Shown here one piece after another: positions 19,504 through 29,300 of a DNA stretch of 64,000 nucleotides (position 1 is the stretch's first letter; each line of letters begins with the position of its first letter). Position numbers and translations under genes: made by a program. Source of the DNA: Mucilaginibacter endophyticus (GTDB taxonomy: Bacteria; Bacteroidota; Bacteroidia; Sphingobacteriales; Sphingobacteriaceae); assembly GCF_003351025.1 (NCBI RefSeq), contig NZ_QPCG01000005.1, positions 567,165-631,164 on the forward strand, given 5' to 3'. A model generated the notes under the pieces. It made no database searches and was not told the DNA's origin. It saw nothing but the letters and a program-made list of their open reading frames with translations.

Positions 19504-19966
19504 ACAGTTAGATAAGCTCGACTATAAGATCCTGGAGATGATGCAGGTGAACAACACGGTATCACAACGCGATATCGGCGAGGCCATTGGGCTTTCGGCA
19601 CCGGCCGTGCAACGGCGTATCACCCGGCTCAGGGAAACAGGTGTGATCCGGCAGGATATTTCTATAATTGATCCGGAATACCTGGGTTCGCCAATCACTA
19701 TCGTTGTTCAGGTAGAGATGGAAACTGATAAGGTAACCATCATTAACGAAACTAAAGAGCGTTTCAGGAAAACGCCCCAGGTTCAGCAATGCTATTATGT
19801 TACAGGCGAGGTTGATTTTATGCTGATCATCATGGTGTTTACCATGAAGGAATATGAGGCGCTTACGCATGAGTTGTTTTTTAACAATCCGGGTATTAAG
19901 CGCTTCAAATCATCGATAAGTATGGATATCGTTAAATATGGACTTGCTTTTCCGATGCCGAAATAA
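19499..19966 (+). CDS. Lrp/AsnC-family transcriptional regulator
   Basis: A 155-residue protein of normal family length. Residues 1-60 are a winged HTH (D-Y-K-I-L-E-M-M, then V-S-Q-R-D-I-G-E-A-I-G-L-S-A-P-A-V-Q-R-R-I). Residues 65-150 are the RAM/AsnC ligand domain (V-Q-V-E-M-E-T-D, then C-Y-Y-V-T-G-E-V-D-F-M-L). It probably senses an amino acid and controls the divergent EamA exporter and itself. The start is fixed by the ATG at 19499. Confidence 0.93.
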   Translation: MQQLDKLDYKILEMMQVNNTVSQRDIGEAIGLSAPAVQRRITRLRETGVIRQDISIIDPEYLGSPITIVVQVEMETDKVTIINETKERFRKTPQVQQCYYVTGEVDFMLIIMVFTMKEYEALTHELFFNNPGIKRFKSSISMDIVKYGLAFPMPK

Positions 19967-20138
19967 GGGCTGTCAATATTTCAATGAGATGCTGACCTGG
20001 TAAAAAACACAAATCCCGGGCGGAGTTAACCCTTTTTGAATTTTTATTTGAGCTACGAGGAAGTATATGCAGTAAAATTTAAATAAGTTTATAAGTTTTG
20101 TATTTCCTGCCAACGTGTAACCTATTAAAGCTTAAATT

Positions 20139-21611
20139 ATGAAAACAAAATTTGGCCCGTTAATGCTGACCTTCATTATCGCCTTAAATTGTATTTGTAA
20201 GGCCCAGGATCAAGCCTCAAAAACCTATTCGGAACAATACCGCCCGCAGATCCATTTTTCGCCAAAACAACACTGGATAAATGACCCTAACGGCATGGTT
20301 TATTTTAACCATACCTATCACCTGTTTTTTCAATATTATCCTAAAGGTTCAACCTGGGGGCCAATGCACTGGGGGCATGCAACAAGCCCGGATCTTATTC
20401 ACTGGAAGGAAAGGTCGATCGCTTTATATCCCGATAGTTTGGGCTATATATTTTCGGGCAGCGCTGTAGCCGATTCAAACAATACAAGTGGCTTTGGCAA
20501 AAAGGGAAAGATACCGCTGGTGGCCATATTTACACATCATGATCCTAAAGGCGAGAAGGAAGGAACAGATAAATTTCAAAATCAAAGCCTGGCTTACAGT
20601 TTAGATAATGGCAACACCTGGACTAAGTACAAAGGCAACCCGGTGCTAAGAAATCCCGGTATAAAAGATTTTCGCGACCCCAAAGTGATGTGGTATGCAA
20701 AAGAAAAGAAATGGGTAATGACCTTGGCTACCAAGGATCATATCACGTTTTACTCCGCTCCCGATTTAAAGAACTGGAAAAAGGAAAGCGAGTTTGGATT
20801 GGAGATAGGTGCCCATGGCGGCGTTTGGGAATGCCCCGATCTGTTCCCTTTAAAGGTTGACGGTAAAACTCATTGGGTACTCATTGTTAATATTAATCCC
20901 GGCGGACCAAATGGCGGTTCGGCAACCCAGTATTTTGTAGGGCAGTTTAATGGTAATAAATTTACTCCCGTTGATACCAAAACCCGCTGGCTTGATTATG
21001 GCCCGGATGAGTACGCCGGCATAACATGGGGCAATACCGGCTCACGCAAAATATTTTTAGGCTGGATGAGTAACTGGGAATATGCCAACCAGGTGCCAAC
21101 TGAAAAATGGCGTAACGCTATGACGATTCCGCGAGATTTGGTACTGAAAAAAGTAAATGGCGAGTTATTGCTGGCTTCAGTTCCGGTAGCTGAGTTAAAG
21201 AATATTGTTGCAGGTGCGCAAGGTACAGCAGGCGGAAAATTGCCGGCACAATCTATGTTGAAGGCAAATATCGCATCGATCAATGATTATGCTATAACAT
21301 TATCCAATAGCCTTGGCGAAGAGCTTGTGATAGGCTACGATAAAAAAGCTAACCAATACTATATCGACAGAACGAAGGCAGGTAAAGTTGATTTTCAGAA
21401 AGATTTTAAAGGCCGTTTTAGTGCGGCAAGGTTTGCAACAACAAAAACATCCGATCTGACATTGGTAATTGACGGTACCTCGGTAGAACTTTTTGCTGAT
21501 AAAGGGCTTACCACCATGACTACCATCTTTTTCCCAAATAAGCCTTTTGATCATATTGCTGTTAAAGGTATCACCCTGAAGCAAACCGCATTTAAATCTA
21601 TTTGGAGGTAA
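20139..21611 (+). CDS. GH32 fructan beta-fructosidase (levanase/inulinase-like)
   Basis: A 490-residue secreted enzyme with an N-terminal signal region ending near C-K-A-Q. The five-bladed propeller carries the three catalytic acids of GH32: D49 in W-I-N-D-P-N-G, D180 in F-R-D-P-K, and E231 in W-E-C-P-D. The C-terminal beta-sandwich spans about 350-490 and ends in the usual strand V-E-L-F-A-D-K-G. The family cleaves terminal beta-fructosyl units of levan, inulin or sucrose. It lies 729 bp upstream of a SusC/SusD pair with a strong terminator in between, so it is probably a separate transcript, perhaps under the same regulator. Confidence 0.93.
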   Translation: MKTKFGPLMLTFIIALNCICKAQDQASKTYSEQYRPQIHFSPKQHWINDPNGMVYFNHTYHLFFQYYPKGSTWGPMHWGHATSPDLIHWKERSIALYPDSLGYIFSGSAVADSNNTSGFGKKGKIPLVAIFTHHDPKGEKEGTDKFQNQSLAYSLDNGNTWTKYKGNPVLRNPGIKDFRDPKVMWYAKEKKWVMTLATKDHITFYSAPDLKNWKKESEFGLEIGAHGGVWECPDLFPLKVDGKTHWVLIVNINPGGPNGGSATQYFVGQFNGNKFTPVDTKTRWLDYGPDEYAGITWGNTGSRKIFLGWMSNWEYANQVPTEKWRNAMTIPRDLVLKKVNGELLLASVPVAELKNIVAGAQGTAGGKLPAQSMLKANIASINDYAITLSNSLGEELVIGYDKKANQYYIDRTKAGKVDFQKDFKGRFSAARFATTKTSDLTLVIDGTSVELFADKGLTTMTTIFFPNKPFDHIAVKGITLKQTAFKSIWR

Positions 21612-21652
21612 ACCGCGTGCACCTAATGCTATTAATGTAAGGAATTGCTGAG

Positions 21653-21751
21653 TTGCACCAGCGGTGCAAAAGGTATGTAGAGATATACCAGATGGAGATG
21701 GCATTTTTGTGTGCCAGAGGTACACAACGCGGCGTTCCGTACCTCTGGCAC
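21653..21751. repeat. Cluster of three intergenic palindromes
   Basis: Three dyads lie in 99 bp after the GH32 gene: TTGCACC/GGTGCAA (21653-21659 and 21663-21669), GGTAT/ATACC (21672-21676 and 21685-21689), and a perfect 13-bp pair GTGCCAGAGGTAC/GTACCTCTGGCAC (21711-21723 and 21739-21751, 15-base loop). The arrangement resembles REP-like dispersed intergenic repeats. Only one copy is visible in the window. Confidence 0.5.
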
Positions 21752-21842
21752 GGTTATTTTCTGTATAATCACGTTACTAAAGACCTGTTCCCCCTCTGGG
21801 GGATTTCGTTCGCTTAATCATATGTAGGCATATCATTAATAA

Positions 21843-21886
21843 CTCAATAAAAAAACACGGATACTCGTCCGTGTTTTTTTATTGAG
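21843..21886. terminator. Bidirectional rho-independent terminator after GH32
   Basis: A perfect 19-bp stem (21843-21861 with 21868-21886) has a 6-base loop and contains A7 and T7 tracts around a GC core (CACGGA/TCCGTG). It ends the GH32 transcript and insulates the SusC operon downstream. Confidence 0.85.
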
Positions 21887-22340
21887 ATGGGCTTAAATTG
21901 AAAAGCTTCTTTTACGTTCCCTCAGGGTCTCTCGGAGAGGACCCTGAGGCCTCCGCCATGCTGTTTAGAGGTTTGGGATGTTTCTTCTCTTAATGTATTT
22001 CAGCTCCAAGACTCCCTGTCTTTGAACACCTGGCCATACTGAATTTAAATATCCCAATTGCCGGGCTATTACTCCAATTCACGTCAAATCCTGAGCTGTT
22101 TAGGATTTTCCCCCAATTTCCTTAGAATATTACCCCTGCCAAACAGCTCATTTCGGTCAGTTTTGTTTAAACCAAAAATAAACAAACCATGAAAGAGATG
22201 AGGATTCATTGACCTGCTTAACGATCGGGCTGGATTAACCGCATGCTTAAATACAATTAAGAATAGCGGTTCAATTATTACCTGATCTCCATTTTAAACA
22301 ATCACAATTAAATAAAACTCCCAAATCAAAATGAACCAAA
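21887..22340. other. Leader/intergenic region upstream of the second SusC
   Basis: No gene of convincing length is visible in these 454 bp. It contains one perfect 10-bp inverted repeat, CCTCAGGGTC at 21920-21929 and GACCCTGAGG at 21940-21949. It must hold the promoter and any binding site for the locus 2 hybrid regulator, but I cannot point to one with confidence. Confidence 0.4.
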
Positions 22341-25300
22341 ATGGATAAAATTTACTTATGCAGTTATTTTAAACTGAGTATAGCTAAACAACGCCTAAAA
22401 AGCGTGCTGGCAGTGATGGCAGTACTCGTTATTTTTATTCCTAATGCTTATTCCCAATCAAAAAAGATTACCGGTACAGTAAAAGATGCCAAAGGCCTTA
22501 GCTTGCCGGGGGTAAGTGTTAAAATTAAAGGAACAGCCACAGGGGCGGTTACCGATGGTAAAGGAACTTACAGCTTATACGTGTCTGATAATAAGGCTGT
22601 ATTGGTATTTTCCTACATAGGCTTTGTAACACAAGAACAAGTTGCCGGTGATGCTTCGGTAGTTGATGTTGTTTTGGCCGAACAAAGCACCAATCTTAAT
22701 GATGTGGTGGTTGTAGGTTACGGAACACAGAAGAAGGTAAACATTGTGGGCTCGGTAGCTACTGTTAGCGCAAAGGATTTAGAAAACCGTCCCGTAACTA
22801 ACGTTTCGTCTGCATTAACAGGTTTAAGTTCAGGTGTATCGGTGATGCAAAGTTCGGGAAAGCCGGGTGCCGATGGGGCCACTATCCGCATCAGGGGCCT
22901 GGGTACGCTAAACAACAACAATGCGCTGGTAGTGATTGACGGGATCCAGGGTACTTTGGACGCAGTTAACCCGGATGATATTGAAAGTATTTCGATACTG
23001 AAAGACGCTGCTGCTGCATCTATATACGGATCGCTGGCTGCCAATGGCGTAATTTTAGTAACCACTAAAAAAGGAAGTAAAAACAAAACTACCATTACCT
23101 ATAGCGGAATAGCATCTAAAACTAATCCAACCAGCATGCCTTCGTTTGTAACCGACTATGTAAGGCACATGCAACTGGTAAACGAAGGTTACAGAAACCT
23201 GGGCCAAACGCCGGTTTATACCGATGCTACCATAGCCCAGTGGCAAAAAGCCGATGCCGATCCAAAAGGTTTAAATGCTATCGGTGTGCCTAATTACATT
23301 GCTTATCCCAACACAAACTGGGCCAAAACCATCTTTCAAAACAATGTACTGCAAGACCATAACATAGCCCTGAACGGCGGTAACGAAACCACGCAATACC
23401 TGTTATCGGCCGGATACAACGGAAATCCTGGTACTATGCAAAATACCGGGTCGGACAAATACCAGTTCAGGGTTAACCTGCAAACAAAGGCTACTAAGTT
23501 TTTAACTGTTGGTACCCAAACCTTCGCATCGTTACAAACTTACGGGCTGGCCAGTACAAGTAATGCTTTTAACTATTTAAGGCAAACCACCCCGGGTGTA
23601 TATCCATATTACAATGGTAAATATGGTTTCCCATCCGCGCCCGAGGAATCATCAACAGCTAATAACATCCTTACTTATTTAAACAGCACCGGCGGGCGCG
23701 ACCAGGAGTCGAGGTTTAACAGTACAATTTTTGCAAATGTTAATTTGTACAAAGGCTTAGTGCTTGAAACTAAATTTAACTATCAAACCCGTTTCGAGGA
23801 AAATAACTCCTTTACCATTCCCTTAGAGCGTTGGGATTTTTCAACCAATACTTTAAAATCGGCAGCATCGGCCCCGGCACAGCTGAGCACTTATTATGAT
23901 TTTAATAAAAACTACCTGCTTACCTGGGATGCCGTTTTGCGGTATAATACCACTATCGCCAAAGATCATAACATAGGTGTATTAGGCGGCTTTGACCAGT
24001 ACTATTACAACTACTATTATTTTGATGCTACCAAGTTAGGCCTTATCGACCCTACAATAACTACCCTTAGCTCGGCAACAACACCAACAGCCGCAACAGG
24101 CGATGCTTATGATTATTCGCTCAGGTCATTCTTTGGCAGGTTGAATTATGATTACAAGCAACGTTATTTATTGGAAGCGGTGTTCAGGTATGATGGTTCC
24201 TCAAAATTTGCACCGGCAAACCGTTGGGGCTTTTTCCCGGCGTTTGCAGCAGGATGGCGAATTTCGGAAGAGCCATTTATGCAGAATATCAACAATTACG
24301 TAAGTAATTTAAAACTGAGGGCGTCATGGGGCCAAACCGGTAATAACGTGCTAAACTCATCAGCCTCGTTAGGTAATTACGATTATATGGCCACTTATGG
24401 TACCACGGCTTATTCATTTAACGGCGCCGCGGTAACTGGTTTAATTCAGTCAAAAACAGCTAACCAGAACCTTAAATGGGAAACCACCACAACTACTAAC
24501 GTCGGTTTGGACGGATCGCTGTTTAAAGGCAAAATGAATTTTGAGATAGATGCCTATCGCAAATATACCAGCGGCATTTTATTTACGCCAACAGTACCGT
24601 TAACAGTAGGTACCGCCACTGCCGCCACACAAAACATTGCCGAAATTTCAAACCGCGGTATTGAGGTTACCCTGGGATATCATGGTAAAGCCGGCGATTT
24701 AACCTTCAACGTGTCGGGCAATTTTGCCTACAACTTTAACAGGGTTGAAAAATATAAAGGCACCTTACAGGAAGGCTACGCTACTGATGCAAGCGGCGCT
24801 TCGGTATACTCGTCAAATATTGGACAAGTATCCAGCGGTGGCACAACAAGGGTGATACAAGGACATCTTATTAACGAGTACTATCTGTACCCGGTTTATA
24901 AAGGAAACGGCAGCTACTATAATGCCGACGGAACTGTAAACAAAAACGGCGGTCCAAAAGATGGTATGATCCGCACCCCGCAGGATATGGCATGGCTGCA
25001 AAGTATGATAGATGCCGGTTATAAATTTCAGCCGGGTAATGGTATCGGAAAAACCAAGATCTATTACGGCGATTTAATTTACGGCGATAGCAACAATGAC
25101 GGCATTTACGGCAACAGCTATGATGCTCAGCTTACCAAAAAATCATCAGTACCTAAATACAATGCAGGTTTGCAATTCAATGTTGCTTACAAAGGTTTTG
25201 ATTGCTCTATGATATGGGCGGGTAGCTTTGGTATGTACTATTACTGGAATGATATCGGCTACAACAACTCTGTTGTATCATTAGGTAACGCGGTCAGCAC

Positions 25301-25655
25301 ACTTGTTGCAAACAATCACTACTACTATAATGATGCAAACCCTACCGATGCTGCAAATAATACAGGCGCACATTATCCAAGGTTGAAAAATACATCCGAT
25401 GTGCAGAATGCCGCTGTAGCCAGCGATTTCTACCTGTATAACGCATCCTACGTGAAACTTAAAAATGTTCAGTTGGGCTACACCATCCCTAAACGGATTT
25501 CGGAGAAATGGGCCTTGAACAGGATAAGGATCTACTTAGCGGCCGAAAATTTACTCACCATTACCAAGTACCCTGGTCTTGACCCTGAAATAGGGGCAAG
25601 TGTGGGATATCCAACCATGCGTCAATATTCAGTTGGTTTAAACGCTACTTTTTAA
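22341..25655 (+). CDS. SusC/RagA TonB-dependent transporter without STN domain (locus 2)
   Basis: A 1104-residue outer-membrane importer. The signal region ends near A-Y-S-Q, and the carboxypeptidase-regulatory-like domain follows directly (I-T-G-T-V-K-D-A-K-G), then the signature D-V-V-V-V-G-Y-G-T-Q-K-K, the plug and the barrel. Unlike the transporter at 9232-12567 it has no STN domain between signal peptide and beta domain, which fits control by the hybrid two-component protein of this locus instead of a FecR protein. The partner SusD starts 8 bp after its stop. Confidence 0.95.
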   Translation: MDKIYLCSYFKLSIAKQRLKSVLAVMAVLVIFIPNAYSQSKKITGTVKDAKGLSLPGVSVKIKGTATGAVTDGKGTYSLYVSDNKAVLVFSYIGFVTQEQVAGDASVVDVVLAEQSTNLNDVVVVGYGTQKKVNIVGSVATVSAKDLENRPVTNVSSALTGLSSGVSVMQSSGKPGADGATIRIRGLGTLNNNNALVVIDGIQGTLDAVNPDDIESISILKDAAAASIYGSLAANGVILVTTKKGSKNKTTITYSGIASKTNPTSMPSFVTDYVRHMQLVNEGYRNLGQTPVYTDATIAQWQKADADPKGLNAIGVPNYIAYPNTNWAKTIFQNNVLQDHNIALNGGNETTQYLLSAGYNGNPGTMQNTGSDKYQFRVNLQTKATKFLTVGTQTFASLQTYGLASTSNAFNYLRQTTPGVYPYYNGKYGFPSAPEESSTANNILTYLNSTGGRDQESRFNSTIFANVNLYKGLVLETKFNYQTRFEENNSFTIPLERWDFSTNTLKSAASAPAQLSTYYDFNKNYLLTWDAVLRYNTTIAKDHNIGVLGGFDQYYYNYYYFDATKLGLIDPTITTLSSATTPTAATGDAYDYSLRSFFGRLNYDYKQRYLLEAVFRYDGSSKFAPANRWGFFPAFAAGWRISEEPFMQNINNYVSNLKLRASWGQTGNNVLNSSASLGNYDYMATYGTTAYSFNGAAVTGLIQSKTANQNLKWETTTTTNVGLDGSLFKGKMNFEIDAYRKYTSGILFTPTVPLTVGTATAATQNIAEISNRGIEVTLGYHGKAGDLTFNVSGNFAYNFNRVEKYKGTLQEGYATDASGASVYSSNIGQVSSGGTTRVIQGHLINEYYLYPVYKGNGSYYNADGTVNKNGGPKDGMIRTPQDMAWLQSMIDAGYKFQPGNGIGKTKIYYGDLIYGDSNNDGIYGNSYDAQLTKKSSVPKYNAGLQFNVAYKGFDCSMIWAGSFGMYYYWNDIGYNNSVVSLGNAVSTLVANNHYYYNDANPTDAANNTGAHYPRLKNTSDVQNAAVASDFYLYNASYVKLKNVQLGYTIPKRISEKWALNRIRIYLAAENLLTITKYPGLDPEIGASVGYPTMRQYSVGLNATF

Positions 25656-25663
25656 GGAGAAAA

Positions 25664-27433
25664 ATGATGAAAAAGATATTTATAGCATTACTTACCGTAA
25701 TTATTGTAACAGGTTGTAAAAAGAACCTGCTTGATACGGCACCATATTCGTCCGTGGCTTCATCTACCATGTGGACAACCGATAACTTTACCGATTTAGG
25801 TGTTACCGGTGTTTACCAGGCCTTAAGGCTTGGCGAAAACACCGGTGGCGACAGCGAACTGGAGTTGTATATGTTTGACAGGTTTGCCTATACCGGGCAA
25901 TACAGAAGCCAGGAATCTATGCTGTCGGGAACCATCACCACCGGCAACTCGCTTTTCAGCAGTACCTGGCAAAACCTTTATGAAGGGGTTCAGCGCGCAA
26001 ATGATGCCATCAAGAATATACCGTTGAAATCGCCGTCTGATGCTGCGAAAAAAGCCAGGTACGTTGCCGAGTGTAAATTTTTAAGGGCCTATTTTTACCT
26101 GAGGTTAAACCAGTTGTGGAAAGGCGTGCCGATTTACCTTGAACCATTTACGGCAGATGAAGCAACAAAACCACGCTCAACAGAAACAGAGGTTTGGAAC
26201 CAGGTGGTTACCGATTTAACTGATGCCATCAATGAGCCTAATTTACCGCAGATCTACGCGGCAGGAGCGGCCAATTACGGTCACGTTACCAAGGGGGCGG
26301 CGTACGCGCTACGCGGCAAGGCTTATTTGTACCTGAAAAAATGGGATTTGGCCGCGGCTGATTTTAATATGGTAAAATCGGCCGGCTATGCGCTTTTTTC
26401 AAATTATGTAACCTTGTTTAAAGCAGCCAATGAGCAATGCAGCGAAATGATATTTTCTATCCAGAACGTTGCCGTTGCAGGCGGTGGTACAACCGGTTAT
26501 GGTTCAACCACACAATGGTTTTGCGGTACCCGTTCATCGTTCGGCTCTTGCTGGAACCAATACCTTGTATCGCCAAACCTTGTCGATCTGTACCAGAACC
26601 TTGATGGCTCAAACTTTAACTGGGATACGGTATTGCCAGGCTACTCAAGTCTTACACCGGCGCAACGTGAGGTTTTCTTTTTGAGGAACAACCTTACCGC
26701 AGCCGAGATTACCGCAGCTACAACCAGGGGCGCGGCAATGAACCTATACCTGCCAACCGGTAACGAGGAAAGGATCCTTAAAGCATATGCCAACCGCGAT
26801 CCACGTTTGGCGGCCAATGTGATTACGCCATATTCTACCTATAACGGTGCCTATAATTCATTAAATGCTACTGTTACCTCACGCTGGCCTTACCGTGCTG
26901 AGGCTGCTATAGGTGGTGATCTGCGTACAGATACGCAAAGCTATTTTTATTACCTGTACAGGAAATTTGTTTACGAAGGTATTTCTGAAACCATCAACCG
27001 CTCTTACGGGCCAACAGATTTTCCGATCATCAGGTATGCCGATGTATTGTTAATGTGGGCCGAAGCACTTAATGAACAAGGTTTAACCTCTGAAGCAGTT
27101 GCCAAAGTAAATGAAGTAAGGTCAAGGGCAGGGGTTGGCTTATTAAATTCAAGCGCAGCCACAGCGGTAGCCGGGCAGGATGACCTGCGCGAGCGCATCA
27201 GGAACGAGCGTAGGGTTGAGTTCCCTAACGAGGGTATCAACTATTTTGACGAATTGCGCTGGAAATCGTGGAAAGACAAAGTTTTTTATGCCGGCAATGG
27301 CGTAAAACAGGTTTGGGGCGCCAATGTATACACCTACTCGTTCCAGGGCGATTACATTTACAACTGGCCCATCCCTTTGGTTGAAACCCAAAGAAATCCT
27401 AACCTGAAACAAAACGACGGGTGGATTAATTAA
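25664..27433 (+). CDS. SusD/RagB-family lipoprotein (locus 2)
   Basis: A 589-residue surface lipoprotein with the lipobox V-T-G-C at residues 15-18. SusD helices include F-L-R-A-Y-F-Y-L-R-L-N-Q-L-W-K-G, and the C-terminal region has I-I-R-Y-A-D-V-L-L-M-W-A-E-A-L-N-E and ends with the family pattern N-W-P-I-P, then Q-R-N-P-N-L-K-Q-N. It binds glycan and caps the adjacent SusC. The unusually Ser/Tyr/Trp-rich middle (about 265-310) may contain binding aromatics. A MITE-like repeat follows directly after the gene. Confidence 0.95.
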   Translation: MMKKIFIALLTVIIVTGCKKNLLDTAPYSSVASSTMWTTDNFTDLGVTGVYQALRLGENTGGDSELELYMFDRFAYTGQYRSQESMLSGTITTGNSLFSSTWQNLYEGVQRANDAIKNIPLKSPSDAAKKARYVAECKFLRAYFYLRLNQLWKGVPIYLEPFTADEATKPRSTETEVWNQVVTDLTDAINEPNLPQIYAAGAANYGHVTKGAAYALRGKAYLYLKKWDLAAADFNMVKSAGYALFSNYVTLFKAANEQCSEMIFSIQNVAVAGGGTTGYGSTTQWFCGTRSSFGSCWNQYLVSPNLVDLYQNLDGSNFNWDTVLPGYSSLTPAQREVFFLRNNLTAAEITAATTRGAAMNLYLPTGNEERILKAYANRDPRLAANVITPYSTYNGAYNSLNATVTSRWPYRAEAAIGGDLRTDTQSYFYYLYRKFVYEGISETINRSYGPTDFPIIRYADVLLMWAEALNEQGLTSEAVAKVNEVRSRAGVGLLNSSAATAVAGQDDLRERIRNERRVEFPNEGINYFDELRWKSWKDKVFYAGNGVKQVWGANVYTYSFQGDYIYNWPIPLVETQRNPNLKQNDGWIN

Positions 27434-27474
27434 ATAAATTAGAGTTGGTTACCGTGTGCTTGAATAGCGCATAG

Positions 27475-27613
27475 TTGACTCACCCGGTCTGCGCTTCGCT
27501 GGACCACCCTCTCTTCGCCTTCGGCGTAAAGAGGGTAGAGAAAAAAATAAAAATCCCCTCTTTACGCTTGCGTAGAGAGGGGTGGCAAGCGAAGCGAAGT
27601 CGGGGTGAGTCAA
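27475..27613. mobile_element. MITE-like inverted-repeat element
   Basis: A 139-bp non-coding element is bounded by TTGACTCACCC at 27475-27485 and its reverse complement GGGTGAGTCAA at 27603-27613. The arms continue as imperfect complements: GCGCTTCGCTGG near 27491 against GCGAAGCGAAG near 27589, and CCCTCTCTTCGC against GCGTAGAGAGGGG. The loop is A-rich (27539-27553). It folds into one long hairpin and would also act as a transcription barrier between SusD and GH29. No transposase is encoded. Confidence 0.7.
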
Positions 27614-27658
27614 TACCGGCTGCATGTAACCGCTTTAAAGCAATTTGATCATTATTAT

Positions 27659-29173
27659 ATGTCATTTTTTAACAAGCTAATTTTTCCATTATTACTGCTG
27701 GCCGGTGCTGCCCATGCGCAAAACGGCAGCTTTACAACTATATCACCCGGCGATAAAGAGGCGGATATTATTTATAAAGCTGCCCGTGTAACGCCATCTC
27801 CAAGGCAATTGAGGTGGCAGCAATTGGAACTTACCGCGTTTTTTCATTTCGGCATTAACACGTTTACCAACAAGGAGTGGGGCGATGGAAAAGAAGACAT
27901 CTCGAAATTTAACCCGACAGAACTCAACGCTGAACAATGGGTTAAAACCGTTAAGGACGCAGGTATAAAACAGGTGATCATTACAGCTAAGCATCACGAT
28001 GGTTTTTGTCTGTGGCCAAGCCGCTTTACTGAGCATAGTATTAAAAACACGCCGTATAAAAACGGCAAAGGTGATATTGTTAAGGAGGTAGCGAATGCCT
28101 GCAAAAAGTATGGCGTCGGCTTCGGGGTTTATTTATCGCCATGGGATAGAAACTCGGCGTACTATGGCGATTCGGTTAAATACAATACCTATTTTGAAAA
28201 CCAACTGACAGAGTTACTTAACAATTATGGCAAGGTAGATGAGGTTTGGTTTGACGGCGCAAACGGTGAAGGCCCGAATGGTAAAAAACAGGTTTATGAC
28301 TTCAATAGCTGGTATAAACTGATCCGCAAATTGCAACCGCAAGCGGTAATTGCCATACAAGGCCCTGACGTGCGCTGGGTTGGTACCGAAACAGGCAAAG
28401 GCAGGTTAACCGAATGGAGTGTATTGCCGGTTGATGAGCAACAACAAAAGAAAATAGCCGACGCGTCACAAAAAGATGTAATGGTAAAGCCTGTGGTTTA
28501 TAAAGCGGGTGAGGACCTCGGCAGTCGCGACAGGCTGAAAGGGGCGAAAGGATTGGTTTGGTACCCTGCCGAAACCGATGTATCCATCAGACCAGGATGG
28601 TTTTATCACCCGGCAGAAGACGTAAAGGTTAAAACCGGTAAAGAACTTCTGAATATCTATTTTACTTCGGTTGGCCGTAACAGTTTATTGTTGCTAAACA
28701 TTCCTCCTGATACCCGTGGCCTCATAAGCGATAGTGATGTAAAAGAGCTTAAAGATTGGACGCAATTACGCGAATCGCTTTTCAAAAACAACCTGTTGAA
28801 AGGGTTTACGGTTGGTTGCCAAAACGGTATCAATAATAATGCGCTCGTGAACGGGCAGGGCTCGTCTTTTTGGACAACCAAGGGCACAGATTCTACCGCT
28901 GTAATTGAATTTGATTCGGCTGTTCCGGTATCTTTTAATGTGCTGCAATTGCAGGAAGATATTACCAAGGGCCAGCGGATAGAGAAGTTCTCGCTGCAAT
29001 ACCTTCAGGATGATAAATGGACAGAGATTACATCCGGCACCACTGTAGGTTACAAACGCTTGTTAAACTTCAATCCGGTTACTGCCGGTAAAGTAAGGCT
29101 GGTAATTGAGTCGTCACGCTTTAACCCAACGCTTGTATCTGTAGGCTTATTTAAAAGCGATTTTATGCCCTGA
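27659..29173 (+). CDS. GH29 alpha-L-fucosidase
   Basis: About 504 residues. The start is the ATG at 27659, because the frame upstream runs into the inverted-repeat element and the protein from here begins with a clean signal peptide (L-L-L-L-A-G-A-A-H-A-Q). GH29 landmarks are F-F-H-F-G-I-N-T-F, the substrate-binding A-K-H-H-D-G-F-C-L-W, and the nucleophile D199 in V-W-F-D-G-A-N-G. The C-terminal part (about 375-504) is a beta-sandwich, possibly F5/8-type. The enzyme removes terminal alpha-L-fucose. It probably acts with the GH2 and beta-helix enzymes that follow on a fucosylated polymer such as xyloglucan or rhamnogalacturonan side chains. The substrate is inferred. Confidence 0.93.
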   Translation: MSFFNKLIFPLLLLAGAAHAQNGSFTTISPGDKEADIIYKAARVTPSPRQLRWQQLELTAFFHFGINTFTNKEWGDGKEDISKFNPTELNAEQWVKTVKDAGIKQVIITAKHHDGFCLWPSRFTEHSIKNTPYKNGKGDIVKEVANACKKYGVGFGVYLSPWDRNSAYYGDSVKYNTYFENQLTELLNNYGKVDEVWFDGANGEGPNGKKQVYDFNSWYKLIRKLQPQAVIAIQGPDVRWVGTETGKGRLTEWSVLPVDEQQQKKIADASQKDVMVKPVVYKAGEDLGSRDRLKGAKGLVWYPAETDVSIRPGWFYHPAEDVKVKTGKELLNIYFTSVGRNSLLLLNIPPDTRGLISDSDVKELKDWTQLRESLFKNNLLKGFTVGCQNGINNNALVNGQGSSFWTTKGTDSTAVIEFDSAVPVSFNVLQLQEDITKGQRIEKFSLQYLQDDKWTEITSGTTVGYKRLLNFNPVTAGKVRLVIESSRFNPTLVSVGLFKSDFMP

Positions 29174-29261
29174 CACCGGGATTCGAATAACATTAAATGA
29201 GAAAGCTTTCATTGTCTTAAATCCATAATCAAAAAAATTATCAGGCCTGAACCGCAAAATT

Positions 29262-29284
29262 AACCGGCCCTCGCCGGGCCGGTT
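29262..29284. terminator. GC-rich hairpin before the GH2 gene
   Basis: A perfect 9-bp stem, AACCGGCCC at 29262-29270 with GGGCCGGTT at 29276-29284, and a 5-base loop, 16 bp before the GH2 start. The T-run after it is poor, so it may be a partial terminator or an mRNA-end stabiliser rather than a full stop. Confidence 0.45.
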
Positions 29285-29300
29285 TACCTCCTTGTGCTTT

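Noticed and set aside
21843..21886. A CRISPR-like or transposon-like palindrome
   Set aside because: A single 19-bp stem with flanking A/T tracts is a standard bidirectional terminator, and no repeat-spacer array exists.
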